Assembly (NCBI RefSeq): GCF_000022545.1
Contig: NC_012883.1
Coordinates: 496,001-560,000 of the forward strand
Length of the DNA: 64,000 nt
Direction of reading: 5' to 3'
From: Thermococcus sibiricus MM 739
GTDB taxonomy: Archaea > Methanobacteriota_B > Thermococci > Thermococcales > Thermococcaceae
Shown here: positions 55,102-63,628 of the stretch, piece after piece
Position numbering within the stretch: the first letter of the stretch is position 1
How the letters are laid out: every line of letters starts with the position of its first letter
The notes under the pieces: model-generated
What the model saw: the letters and a program-made list of their open reading frames with translations, nothing else
Databases searched by the model: none
Told to the model about the DNA's origin: nothing
Made by a program: the position numbers and the translations under genes

Positions 55102-55953
55102 ATGCCTGTGATTGAAGTTAAGAATGTTAGGAAGTATTACGGCGATGTTAGGGGTGTAGAGAATTTAAGCTTCGAAGTTGAAGAAGGGGAAATCTACGGC
55201 TTTTTGGGGCCAAATGGAGCTGGAAAGACAACAACCGTTAAAATTCTTGTGAAGATCATCAAAGACTACACCGGGGAAGTCAAGGTTTTTGGCAAAGACT
55301 TGAGAAAATGGGGTAAAGATTACTACAACAAGATCGGTGTATCATTTGAGTTCCCTGCCGTCTATTCAAAGCTCACTGCTCTTGAAAACCTTCAGTTCTT
55401 TGCAAGCTTTTATAAGAAGCATCTCGATCCAATGAATGTCCTAAAGATGGTTGGTCTTGACAAAGAAGCAAATCAGCTCGTTGCCGGATTCTCCAAGGGT
55501 ATGAAGAAGAAGCTCGATTTGGCAAGGGCCTTACTACCTGACCCCGAAGTATTCTTCTTAGATGAACCCCTTGAAGGTCTTGACCCTGCAAGTGCAAGAA
55601 AAATAAAAGATCTGCTCCTTGAAATGCGTGAAAACGGAAAAACAATCTTTTTGACCACTCATAACATGTATGTTGCAGATGAGCTGTGTGATAGGGTAGG
55701 GTTCATCGTTGATGGTGCTGTAAGACTGGTAGACAACCCAAGTGAGCTTAAGGTAAAAATGGGCAAACGGCTTGTTAGAGTGGAATACGTTGCTAATGGT
55801 GGCGTTGCAGTGAAGGAGTTTCCACTGGAGAACATCGGCCAGAACGAGAAGTTCCTCAAAATCATCCAGGAGCACGAGGTAAGAAGAATAAACACGGAGG
55901 AGCCTACATTGGAGGAGATATTCCTAAAAGTGACAGGGAGGAGGCTTGTATGA
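55102..55953 (+). CDS. ABC transporter ATP-binding protein
   Basis: A 283-aa ABC-2-type ATPase. Walker A GPNGAGKTT near residue 38, the signature-like VAGFSKGMKKKLDLARAL near 138, Walker B EVFFLDEPLEGLDP and the H-loop LTTHNMY are in place. The C-terminal extension (VRVEYVANGGVAVKEFPLEN) is typical of drug or lipid exporters. First gene of a three-gene operon whose next starts overlap by four bases. Confidence 0.93.
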   Translation: MPVIEVKNVRKYYGDVRGVENLSFEVEEGEIYGFLGPNGAGKTTTVKILVKIIKDYTGEVKVFGKDLRKWGKDYYNKIGVSFEFPAVYSKLTALENLQFFASFYKKHLDPMNVLKMVGLDKEANQLVAGFSKGMKKKLDLARALLPDPEVFFLDEPLEGLDPASARKIKDLLLEMRENGKTIFLTTHNMYVADELCDRVGFIVDGAVRLVDNPSELKVKMGKRLVRVEYVANGGVAVKEFPLENIGQNEKFLKIIQEHEVRRINTEEPTLEEIFLKVTGRRLV

Positions 55954-56651
55954 TAGGGAACATAATCAGGACAAACCTTGTCATTGGAGTGAGAAGCTAT
56001 GTTTACCCAGTATACATATTAATAGGATTAGCATATGGTCTCATGCTTATGGTCTTTCCCGAGCAGTACCTCCCGACAATGGTGCCGATCTTCCTCCTCT
56101 TTGAGCCGGGACTTGTTGGTTTTATGTTCGTAGGAACAGAGATATTCGCCGAAAAGAAGGACGGTGCGATAGGTGCTTTAGCAGTCACGCCGATAGAGTG
56201 GAGAAGCTATATCTTAGCTAAAACACTCCTTTTGAGCGTGCTATCAATCATCGGAGCCATACTTATAATGGCAATTGGTACCCGCTCCCTCAATGGACTT
56301 CCATATGTGATCGTGGGAGTCTTCTTAGTTTCCATAGTTTACACACTCCTCGGTATAGGAATCTCGGCAAAGTATCACGATTTGGATGACTACTTTGTTC
56401 CGATAATGGGGGTTCTGGTAATTTCACTCCTCCCATTTGTCCATTATCATGGCTATTTGACGAGTGAAATCTGGAAAGTCCTTTATGCAATCCCAAGTTA
56501 TCCCGGGCTTTACTTCTTCAAGGCACCCTTCGAGGAAATCTCTAGGGACGCAATGACATGGTCCGCTGTGGCTTTAATTGTTTGGGCAGGTATAGCATAT
56601 TACATAGCTAGAATAAGGTTTTACAAATATGCTGTGGAGGGATTGAGATGA
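55950..56651 (+). CDS. ABC-2 type transporter permease, first subunit
   Basis: A 233-aa membrane protein with six predicted helices. It resembles ABC-2 permeases of the fluoroquinolone/daunorubicin kind (MVPIFLLFEPGLVGFMFVGTEIF, AEKKDGAIGALAVTPIEWRSY). Overlaps the ATPase gene by ATGA and the second permease by ATGA. Substrate unknown. Confidence 0.85.
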   Translation: MIGNIIRTNLVIGVRSYVYPVYILIGLAYGLMLMVFPEQYLPTMVPIFLLFEPGLVGFMFVGTEIFAEKKDGAIGALAVTPIEWRSYILAKTLLLSVLSIIGAILIMAIGTRSLNGLPYVIVGVFLVSIVYTLLGIGISAKYHDLDDYFVPIMGVLVISLLPFVHYHGYLTSEIWKVLYAIPSYPGLYFFKAPFEEISRDAMTWSAVALIVWAGIAYYIARIRFYKYAVEGLR

Positions 56652-57352
56652 GTTTTGTGAAAAAGTTTGGGGCTATCTACAAGACCGACCTTAAGCTTCT
56701 TCGCAGAGACCCCATGCTTCTTTACAGTGTGACAATGATACTAGTGCTCCTTCTCATTGTCCGCTACTTCAAGGATCGCATCGGCGTTTACTATCCGATA
56801 CTGGCGCTCCTTGTAATGGTATTTATCCCCATGATACTGGGGATGATACCCGGATTCATGATGGCCGACGAGAAGGAGGACAAAACCATACAGGCCCTTC
56901 AAGTAATTCCTATCTCAAGTGAAGCTTTTTTGACATACAGGCTTACATGGACCTCCATCACTACCGCCGTACTAACAGTTATATCTCCAAAAATTCTCGC
57001 CATAGAGTTTTCGCAAAAGGGGTTTCTGGCTTTAGGGGTTCTCTTCGTCTTTGAGGTTTGGATTTATGGGTTGCTGATCACAGTGTTTTCAGAGTCTAGG
57101 ATGCAGGCTTTGACGGTTTCCAAGGTTCTCGGATGGTTCTTAATGCTGCCACCGCTGATAAAGCTCGTCGTCGTCTGGAGAAACCTCTCAATGGACTGGA
57201 GCAAGTTCACGGCATTCTTGCCGACCTACTGGCTCTACAAAGTATTTGAAGGTATCCCACTTAACGACTACAGCGACTTTCCAATAGCAATTGGTGTCCA
57301 CTTGGTGTGGCTTGTTCCGCTAGTCCTTCTTTTTAGAAAGAGAGTTCTTTGA
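56648..57352 (+). CDS. ABC-2 type transporter permease, second subunit
   Basis: A 234-aa membrane protein with six hydrophobic segments. IPGFMMADEKEDKTIQALQV parallels the EKKDGAIGALAVTP segment of the first permease, so the two are paralogues that probably form a heterodimer. The C-terminus ends LLFRKRVL. Last gene of the operon; a T-rich run after the stop (57353-57366) may end transcription. Confidence 0.85.
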   Translation: MSFVKKFGAIYKTDLKLLRRDPMLLYSVTMILVLLLIVRYFKDRIGVYYPILALLVMVFIPMILGMIPGFMMADEKEDKTIQALQVIPISSEAFLTYRLTWTSITTAVLTVISPKILAIEFSQKGFLALGVLFVFEVWIYGLLITVFSESRMQALTVSKVLGWFLMLPPLIKLVVVWRNLSMDWSKFTAFLPTYWLYKVFEGIPLNDYSDFPIAIGVHLVWLVPLVLLFRKRVL

Positions 57353-57416
57353 TCTTTTTTCTTTTTGAACCAAAAACTTAATTTATGTTCATACTTATTC
57401 TAGAATGGGGAGTAGA

Positions 57417-57628
57417 ATGAGCGAGATAATTGAGGTAATTTATGAAAAAGGTGTTTTAAAACCTTTGAAAAAGCTCCCATTCAAGGATGGAGAAAAATTA
57501 ATTGTTGAGATTAGAAAACGGGACAAAAAAAGCTCTTGGATGAGCTTGAGGGAAGCATAAGACTAAAAAAGAAGATAAAACTCGAGGAAATCCTGGAGCT
57601 GGAGGATGACCTATGGTTATCTACATAA
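57417..57628 (+). pseudogene. DUF104/AF2212-type antitoxin, frameshifted in an A7 run
   Basis: ATG 57417 opens [20 protein letters not shown], the typical DUF104 antitoxin start, but the frame ends at 57560. In the neighbouring frame the tail [19 protein letters not shown] and LEDDLW runs to the TAA at 57626. The frames join by adding one base in seven A at 57525-57531. It precedes and overlaps a PIN-domain relic, so this was a VapBC-type pair. Confidence 0.7.
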
Positions 57629-58052
57629 ATGTAATTGTCAGCTATCTGCTTTATACCGAGAGAACAAAAGAGGCTCGAAAAATTCTTGAGCAGGAGGAAG
57701 CATTTGCTACAACAATAAACACGCTAGAAGAGGCAATGTTTATTGGAATGAGATTGATTTTTGAAGAGCATTATGGAGATTATAAGCTAAAAAAGCTCAA
57801 AAAACCTTGAAGCGGGAATTCACAATTTATCAAAAATATTTGAACAACTTGAATAGATTAATTTCTGAACTGCCAGTTCTCCTTTTACCCCCTCCGTCAG
57901 ACTTGAGTCAGTTAATTGAGATTATGGAAAGATATTCTCTCCTCCCTAATGATGCTTTAATTGTGCTCGCCTGCAAAGCCCATGGGATTAACAAAATAGC
58001 AACTTTCGACTCTGATTTTGAAAATGTTGAATTTCTTGAAAAACTTCCTTAG
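57613..58052 (+). pseudogene. PIN-domain toxin, frameshifted and lacking its first catalytic Asp
   Basis: The first 65 codons read MVIYINVIVSYLLYTERTKE..., to the TGA near 57808. The rest, from KREFTIYQKYLNN to 58052, is in another frame and ends in PNDALIVLACKAHGIN and KIATFDSDFENV, the typical second half of a PIN domain. The shift falls between two A6 runs at 57789-57804. Moreover the usual YIDxNVIVS motif reads YI-NVIVS: the catalytic Asp and one neighbour are deleted. The toxin is thus probably inactive even without the shift. Confidence 0.75.
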
Positions 58053-58062
58053 TGGTGGGATT

Positions 58063-59109
58063 ATGAGAGAAGCAATGTATTGGGAGCCCCTTGAGGGGAA
58101 TAGGGTGAGATGCCATTTGTGCCCTTTGAATTGCATTATTAGTGAAGGGCAAAGGGGATCATGTAAGATTAGAAAAAATATTAATGGGAAGCTGTATGCA
58201 CTCAATTATGGGAAAATTTCTTCCATGGCTGCCGATCCAATAGAGAAAAAACCTCTTTATCATTTTCACCCCGGTTCATGTGCTTTTTCAATTGGCACGG
58301 TTGGTTGCAACATGCACTGTATTCACTGCCAGAACTGGGAGATAAGTCAGAGCAATGAGACTTTCCCCTACTTAGAGAATGCAACCTCTGAGGCCATAGT
58401 GAGATTGGCCAAACACTATGCGTGTGAGAGCATAGCCTACACTTACAACGAGCCCACGATATGGTATGAATTTGTTCTCGAGACTTCAAAACTTGCCAAA
58501 GAGGCCGGCCTTAAAAACATACTTGTAACAAACGGCTACATAAACGAAGAACCTTTTAGGGCCTTGGCCCCTTACATTGATGCCATGAACATCGATATAA
58601 AAGCATTCAGGGATGAGTTCTACAGGAAAATTTCAAAGGTTCCGGGGGTTGAGCCGAGCAAAAGAACGGCCATCATAGCCAAGAAAGAGTTTGGAATCCA
58701 CGTAGAGTTGACTTACTTGATCATTCCAACTCTCAACGATAGTGAAGAAGAGATAAGTGCCTTTGTGAGATGGGTAGGGAAGGAGCTTGGTGATGATACA
58801 CCAGTACACTTCTCCCGCTTCTTCCCGCACTATCAGCTTCTCTCTTTGCCACCAACACCAGTCGAAACCATTGAAAAAGCCTACCGCATAGCAAAGGAGG
58901 AAGGTCTAAAATTTGTTTACGTTGGCAACGTTCCCGGCCATAATGGAGAGTACACATACTGCCCAAAATGTGGAAAACCTTTAATAGTCCGGTGGGGGTT
59001 TACCATAGAGGAGTATCACATAAAGAATGGAAAATGCGAATACTGCGGTGAACCAATACCGATAATTGGGGAATATAAGAAAAAACATTACAGAGGGCTG
59101 TGGTGGTAA
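58063..59109 (+). CDS. AmrS-type radical SAM enzyme (AmmeMemoRadiSam system)
   Basis: A 348-aa radical SAM protein of the PflA-like COG1180 group. The iron-sulfur motif is CNMHCIHC within IGTVGCNMHCIHCQNWEIS near residue 85. The N-terminus has an extra cluster of cysteines (CHLCPLNC and C in GQRGSC), and the C-terminus a rubredoxin-like zinc site (YCPKCG...CEYCG). AYTYNEPTIWYEF is typical of AmrS. The partner Memo/AMMECR1 genes are not adjacent. GGTGGGA precedes the ATG at 58063. Confidence 0.88.
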   Translation: MREAMYWEPLEGNRVRCHLCPLNCIISEGQRGSCKIRKNINGKLYALNYGKISSMAADPIEKKPLYHFHPGSCAFSIGTVGCNMHCIHCQNWEISQSNETFPYLENATSEAIVRLAKHYACESIAYTYNEPTIWYEFVLETSKLAKEAGLKNILVTNGYINEEPFRALAPYIDAMNIDIKAFRDEFYRKISKVPGVEPSKRTAIIAKKEFGIHVELTYLIIPTLNDSEEEISAFVRWVGKELGDDTPVHFSRFFPHYQLLSLPPTPVETIEKAYRIAKEEGLKFVYVGNVPGHNGEYTYCPKCGKPLIVRWGFTIEEYHIKNGKCEYCGEPIPIIGEYKKKHYRGLWW

Positions 59110-59110
59110 T

Positions 59111-59935
59111 ATGACGACAATGAAAGTTAGATTTTATATCGAAGGCCTTTCCAATGATAAGAAAGCTTTGGAAAGAGCTGTTGAGGAGATAGTAAAATCA
59201 CTCAAAAACGAAGATACTCTCAAAGTTGAAAATATAAGGGCTGAGGAGATTCTAGAGAATCCTGATGATGACATGTTAAAATACTCAATGATGGTAGAGG
59301 CAGACCTCGAGGGTTCTTTTAAGGACATAGTAAAAGCAACAATGAAATATGCTCCAGTGGTTGTTGAAGTGATATCCCCCGCAAAAATGGAGATGGAAAG
59401 GAAAGAGTTAATGAAAATTCTGGGAGAGGTCTCTCTTTTCATAGGGGAGCTCATGAAGAATTTTGGCACTCTAGCTGTTTATCCTAGACTTGATGAACTC
59501 CCAGAACCAAGAATTGGTTATAGCAGAGAGGAAATAGAGGACTTTATAATAGATGACAGAGAAATTCTCTATCGCTTTGTCGTTGAGGTATTTGGAGAAG
59601 ATCAGAAGGCTATTGAAGACGTTTTAAAGAAAGCATTTGACTATGAAGGTGCTAAAATAAACAAAATTGTCAGTAAAGTCCAAGAAGAAAAAAATGGAAA
59701 GCTTCGCATATTGGCTGCTGCAGAATTGATCTCTTCATTTGAGAACCTTTTCCAACTTACAGGAAAATTTGCTCCTGTTGCGATCTCTATAATGGAACCG
59801 GAAATGATTGACGTGAGTGCACCGGAACTTCAGAATGTCTTAACGGACTTGGCGAGTTTTGTTTATGAACTCATTCATAGACCCATCAAAAAGAAGCTCA
59901 TTGAGCATGACACGTTTAAAATTAAACTTTCTTGA
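59111..59935 (+). CDS. unrecognised protein made of two tandem repeats, 274 aa
   Basis: No family recognised. The protein consists of two similar halves. KVRFYIEGLSNDKKALERAVEE ... APVVVEVISPAKMEMERKELMKI in the first matches LYRFVVEVFGEDQKAIEDVL ... FAPVAISIMEPEMIDVSAPELQ in the second, each about 130 residues with a beta-strand plus helix pattern ending in LFIGELM / SFVYELI. It starts 1 base after the AmrS gene stop and is probably co-transcribed. No metal or catalytic motif is visible; a dimer-like fold made from one chain is likely. Confidence 0.75.
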   Translation: MTTMKVRFYIEGLSNDKKALERAVEEIVKSLKNEDTLKVENIRAEEILENPDDDMLKYSMMVEADLEGSFKDIVKATMKYAPVVVEVISPAKMEMERKELMKILGEVSLFIGELMKNFGTLAVYPRLDELPEPRIGYSREEIEDFIIDDREILYRFVVEVFGEDQKAIEDVLKKAFDYEGAKINKIVSKVQEEKNGKLRILAAAELISSFENLFQLTGKFAPVAISIMEPEMIDVSAPELQNVLTDLASFVYELIHRPIKKKLIEHDTFKIKLS

Positions 59936-60061
59936 TTTTTGGATCTTTTATTTTTAAAAATGGAAATGCTTATAAATTATTTTACATAGCAGAGGATTAA
60001 TGAGCCACTTAACATTTAAATTTTGGTTAAGATATTATCGGCAAAAGGCGAATTGAGTGTA

Positions 60062-60125
60062 GGCATTAGGTAAATGCCATTTTTGGTCATTAGAGGAAAA
60101 AGAAGGCTTTTCTAATCGTTAGAAA
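60062..60125 (+). promoter_or_regulatory. two inverted repeats upstream of the S-layer promoter
   Basis: GGCATT-AGGTA-AATGCC (60062-60078) and TTTCTAA-TCG-TTAGAAA (60109-60125) are both perfect small palindromes. The second ends about 11 bases before the BRE, a good place for an activator or repressor. The stretch 59936-60228 carries no gene; an additional TATA-like GCTTATAAATTATT occurs near 59968-59981. Confidence 0.5.
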
Positions 60126-60135
60126 GGGTCTGAAA

Positions 60136-60152
60136 GCGAAAAGTATATAAAC
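60136..60152 (+). promoter_or_regulatory. strong promoter of the S-layer gene
   Basis: GCGAAAAGTATATAAAC is an ideal BRE/TATA box. The expected start near 60175 leaves a leader of about 54 bases before the ATG at 60229. Confidence 0.75.
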
Positions 60153-60187
60153 CCCAAGGCACCTATAGGTAATGAAGAATACCATAG

Positions 60188-60206
60188 TTAGGGGTTTAAC
60201 CCCTAC
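60188..60206 (+). promoter_or_regulatory. hairpin in the S-layer mRNA leader
   Basis: TAGGGGTTTAACCCCTA is a perfect palindrome within the predicted leader. It may protect the abundant mRNA at its 5' end. The ribosome binding site GGAGGTG lies 10 bases further. Confidence 0.55.
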
Positions 60207-60228
60207 GAGGTATTGGAGGTGTGAAGAT

Positions 60229-61728
60229 ATGAAAGCAAGAAAAATAATTGCACTGGGTGTCGGCGCCCTTGTAGCAGGGGGCCTTGGAGCAGTAGCTGCT
60301 CAAAACGAGAATGTATATGCTGGTCTTAATATTGAAAAAGCCGTAATTGCCTTCCCAACAACCGCAGAGGTTGACGGACAGGTTGTCCACGTTAAAGAAG
60401 ATGGATTAGCAGCTGCAAGGCTCGCCTTGACACTATTCCAAGACTCAATCACATCAACAGAGGTAGAAGTAAAAGCCAAAGACACACACATGACAGAAGC
60501 ATTTCAAGATGATGACAATGGATGGTGGTTCAATGCAGCTGAATACGTTCCAGACTTTGAAACATTCCCCTACTCAATAGAGGTTCCAAACACTACAACG
60601 CCTGCTGGTGAAAATATAACAATCTGGTTTGACTGGTCTAGGATAGATGCAAACACAACTGAAGAGACTTTCACAATTAACAGCACCACAGCAAACCCAG
60701 CAATAAAGATCTACTTTGGAGAAGATATAAGCCCATTCCCAGACTTCCCTGGAAGTGCCGTTTATTTAAATGATACTGCATACTTCTATGACTCAGACTC
60801 TTCAGAGCCACTCCAAACCTATGAAGTTGGCGTCCCCGTTACAGACATAGAGAGATGGGACATACAATTCATCGACTATGAGCTTACAACCCCACCAAGA
60901 GCTCTTGTACAAATCAAAGGCCCAGGTGCAGACAGTGCAGACCTCGTAATCATGAACAGGAGTGTTGACTACTTCTTGTACGTGGATGAAAATGGCAACA
61001 ACGTGATTAAGACATTGAGTGAGTTAGAGAGTGACTACGGTGTCACAGGGGTAACAAACGTAACTAAGGAACTAGAAAAGGACAAAATTGAGAACTTCGT
61101 ACACATGAGAATCGGTGATACATTCTTCGGTGTCCTTGGAAGCCAGTACATCTACGTTGACTGGGAACACTACTGGTTCACAGATGAAGTTGAAAAGGGA
61201 GAGCCAGTAGTAGACAACTGGTTGCTTAACTGGACAGGGGAAGGAGATTCAGTTTGGGTTTACTTTAACGGTACAGCAACCCTTGACTTTGGTGAAGGCT
61301 TTGAAATTGCAGATCTTGATGTCTTCCTCACTACAGAGGATGGAACAGACTACCGCCTTGTCTGGTACACAGAGAGAGTTGTTGACACCTACACCCAATA
61401 CATGATCCCATCAATCGACCCATACGCAGTTGCAGTTCCAGACTATGAAGTTGACTTGACAGAGTTCAACGTTGCTGAAAACACCAAGGATGTCTACATC
61501 ATCGGTGGATGGGTAAGCAACAAGGTCTGGGCTCAACTTGAAGAGGTCTTCGGCGAAGAGAAAGTTGCAGAGTGGAAAGAGGATGTCATGGACGAGGACG
61601 GCTACGCATTAATCGTTGAGCCACTTCCAAACGACCCAGACAACTACGTCATCATAGTTGCAGGACAAGACTACATGAAGACAGCCGAAGCAGTTGACGA
61701 ACTCATAGACCTTATAGAATCAAACTGA
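60229..61728 (+). CDS. S-layer protein
   Basis: A 499-aa secreted cell-envelope protein. The signal peptide is KARKIIALGVGALVAGGLGA with cleavage likely after AVAA-Q. The mature part is acidic, beta-rich and has many N-glycosylation sequons. The C-terminal region VYIIGGWVSNKVWAQLEEVF, then YVIIVAGQDYMKTAEAVDEL is the paired motif of archaeal S-layer proteins. Codon use is biased to C-ending codons for Asn, Asp and Tyr, unlike neighbours, as in highly expressed genes. Strong promoter, structured leader and a hairpin terminator agree with high expression. Size is smaller than the largest Thermococcales S-layer proteins, so a second S-layer-type gene may exist elsewhere. Confidence 0.78.
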   Translation: MKARKIIALGVGALVAGGLGAVAAQNENVYAGLNIEKAVIAFPTTAEVDGQVVHVKEDGLAAARLALTLFQDSITSTEVEVKAKDTHMTEAFQDDDNGWWFNAAEYVPDFETFPYSIEVPNTTTPAGENITIWFDWSRIDANTTEETFTINSTTANPAIKIYFGEDISPFPDFPGSAVYLNDTAYFYDSDSSEPLQTYEVGVPVTDIERWDIQFIDYELTTPPRALVQIKGPGADSADLVIMNRSVDYFLYVDENGNNVIKTLSELESDYGVTGVTNVTKELEKDKIENFVHMRIGDTFFGVLGSQYIYVDWEHYWFTDEVEKGEPVVDNWLLNWTGEGDSVWVYFNGTATLDFGEGFEIADLDVFLTTEDGTDYRLVWYTERVVDTYTQYMIPSIDPYAVAVPDYEVDLTEFNVAENTKDVYIIGGWVSNKVWAQLEEVFGEEKVAEWKEDVMDEDGYALIVEPLPNDPDNYVIIVAGQDYMKTAEAVDELIDLIESN

Positions 61729-61770
61729 AGGCTTTAGCCTTTTCTTAATTTCTTTTTAACTTTGTATTTT
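61728..61770 (+). terminator. hairpin plus oligo-T terminator of the S-layer gene
   Basis: AAGGCT-TT-AGCCTT forms a perfect stem overlapping the stop codon, followed by TTTTC and further T-rich tracts. Confidence 0.65.
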
Positions 61771-61792
61771 TATAGAACCCTGATTTGGATTT

Positions 61793-63556
61793 TTAGATTT
61801 TTGTAATCTTTTTGTAGAATTCCCTTTCTCTGGGATCTAACAGTTTTAGAAATTTTTCCTTGTTTTCAAAGGGCCTTTGTGCGAGAATCTTAATTATTTT
61901 CTTCTTGCCGAGTCCTGGAAGATAACCAAGCACTTTGGAACTTTCTCGATTCACGTTTATGGGAATCGGAATTCCCGTTATGCTTCTAAATCCATGACCA
62001 ACTATCACAACATCGTAGAGCTTATTGAGCTCTATCTCCTTCGGAATTCCCACTATAAGGGGGTAACTTCCTATCTGCCGGCCGTAAGTTAAACCATTAT
62101 CAAAAACTTCTGCCCTGACTTCTCCCAAAATCGTACCCACAGGAACCAAGCGTTTGAGCATTGGATAATCTATCTCATGTCTTATTTTGTATTTGTAGTG
62201 GTGGATGAGTTTTTTATGCTTTTCAGTCTTTATTTTTTCTCTCATGTTCCATAATGGAGTTCCTGGAAACACCACCACCTGTCGAATGTTTATCCTTCTT
62301 ATTAGAAGACCATCATCAAGAATTTTCTTTAAAAACTCGTAGGTAAGCTCATAGGTTTTCTTAGTCTCTCCGGGCAGGCCAAAAAGAATGTTGATTCCCG
62401 GTAACAGCAAGGGCATGCCATTGTAACCCCTTTTTGCTCCCACTTTGTTTAAGATTTTCACAGCTTCGTAAGTTTCCTCAGGGGTTGAGTTTAGGTTATT
62501 AAGTCTTGCTACCTTTGGATCGGCAGTTTCAAGGCCAAAGGCAACAACATTCCCGGGGGTTCCATATTCAATCAGGGCCTTTGCTATCCTGATACTTTCC
62601 TTGGGATAATTTGCTATTATGGCCGGGTTTGCGTTATCAACGTGGAGTGTTTTTATTTTCGGTGCAACAGCCCTTATACCTTTAAAGAGTTTCTCAATGG
62701 CTTCAGGATTTGGGATGGGCACTCTGCTATCTGGCTTCGCCATATATGAAAAGATACAGCTCTGCCTTCCTATTCTGAAGTGCTTCACACCCAAATTGTA
62801 AAGAATCTCGACTTCTTTTACAATATCCTCAATTGGCCTATCTTCAATTGTTTTATATCTCACAGGCTCAGTGCAAAAACTGCATCCCCCTATGCCAGCG
62901 GCCTTTGGACATCCCCTTTGGCTCTCGATTTCCACTATAACAAACTCTGGATAGTCTGGGAACTGCTTTACGACCTCAGCTCCAAGGAGGGCGTAGTCCC
63001 TCAATTCCGAATAACTCCTGAAGCGGAAGGGGTTTGCATCTTTGGGATTTGTGAGGAAATCATAGAGGAAGGCCTCCAAGTCGCCGTAAACTATGTGATC
63101 GAAAACATTCTGGGCAAGCATGAGTTCTCTTGAGCTTATCCTAGTTCCTCCTTCATGAGCCGAACCCATAAAAGCCGGCCCTCCGAGGATTTTAACGCCT
63201 CTAAAGGGTTTTATGAACTTTGCAACCTCCTCTACCTGGGAAGGAACCGCAGAAAGGTATTTGCCCGGGGTGTGCAAGCCGCCAATGTAAACAATCACAT
63301 CGGCCTTCTCGAGGATTTTACCTGCCTTTGCAACATTGGGAGTTTTGTTCTTGGTTTTTATCCCTTGCTCGCCCTCAAAGGTAAAGCGTAAGTCGTCGAT
63401 TGTCAAGTAGAATACCCTAGCATCTTTTCTGGCCTTTTTTATTGCCCCATAAGCGTACCTAGGGTAGATTCCCAAATAGGGTGGCACTCCAAGCCCCGCT
63501 GGTTCATCAGTGTAGCCATCTATTATCGCAACTATCATCATGGATGAGTCTGCCAT
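61793..63556 (-). CDS. radical SAM enzyme with C-terminal helix-hairpin-helix (COG1031)
   Basis: A protein of about 587 aa. The N-terminal 190 residues form a domain like the B12-binding domain of radical SAM enzymes ([36 protein letters not shown]). The cluster motif is [13 protein letters not shown], with CX8CX2C spacing, followed by the radical SAM barrel. The C-terminus holds a TRAM-like beta part and an HhH ([21 protein letters not shown]), suggesting action on DNA or RNA. Reaction unknown. The start may be 63556, 63541 or 63538; the shortest begins directly with MIVAIIDG. Confidence 0.82.
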   Translation of the reverse strand: MADSSMMIVAIIDGYTDEPAGLGVPPYLGIYPRYAYGAIKKARKDARVFYLTIDDLRFTFEGEQGIKTKNKTPNVAKAGKILEKADVIVYIGGLHTPGKYLSAVPSQVEEVAKFIKPFRGVKILGGPAFMGSAHEGGTRISSRELMLAQNVFDHIVYGDLEAFLYDFLTNPKDANPFRFRSYSELRDYALLGAEVVKQFPDYPEFVIVEIESQRGCPKAAGIGGCSFCTEPVRYKTIEDRPIEDIVKEVEILYNLGVKHFRIGRQSCIFSYMAKPDSRVPIPNPEAIEKLFKGIRAVAPKIKTLHVDNANPAIIANYPKESIRIAKALIEYGTPGNVVAFGLETADPKVARLNNLNSTPEETYEAVKILNKVGAKRGYNGMPLLLPGINILFGLPGETKKTYELTYEFLKKILDDGLLIRRINIRQVVVFPGTPLWNMREKIKTEKHKKLIHHYKYKIRHEIDYPMLKRLVPVGTILGEVRAEVFDNGLTYGRQIGSYPLIVGIPKEIELNKLYDVVIVGHGFRSITGIPIPINVNRESSKVLGYLPGLGKKKIIKILAQRPFENKEKFLKLLDPREREFYKKITKI

Positions 63557-63581
63557 GTCTTTTAAAAACCAATCGCATGTC

Positions 63582-63597
63582 AAAAGGTATAAATGCT
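63582..63597 (+). promoter_or_regulatory. promoter of the ferritin-like gene
   Basis: AAAAGGTATAAATGC fits BRE/TATA and lies about 40 bases before the ATG. A second TATA-like ATTATATACATA occurs at 63608-63619. The divergent radical SAM gene must be read from the same short interval. Confidence 0.5.
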
Positions 63598-63628
63598 AGG
63601 ACTACCATTATATACATAGGTGAACTAT

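Noticed and set aside
55373-55895. Minus-strand frames across the ABC ATPase gene
   Set aside because: Shadows of a conserved coding sequence, no start signals.
60172-60228. N-terminal extension of the S-layer protein to 60172
   Set aside because: It lies at or before the expected transcription start and would bury the signal peptide; GGAGGTG marks the ATG at 60229.
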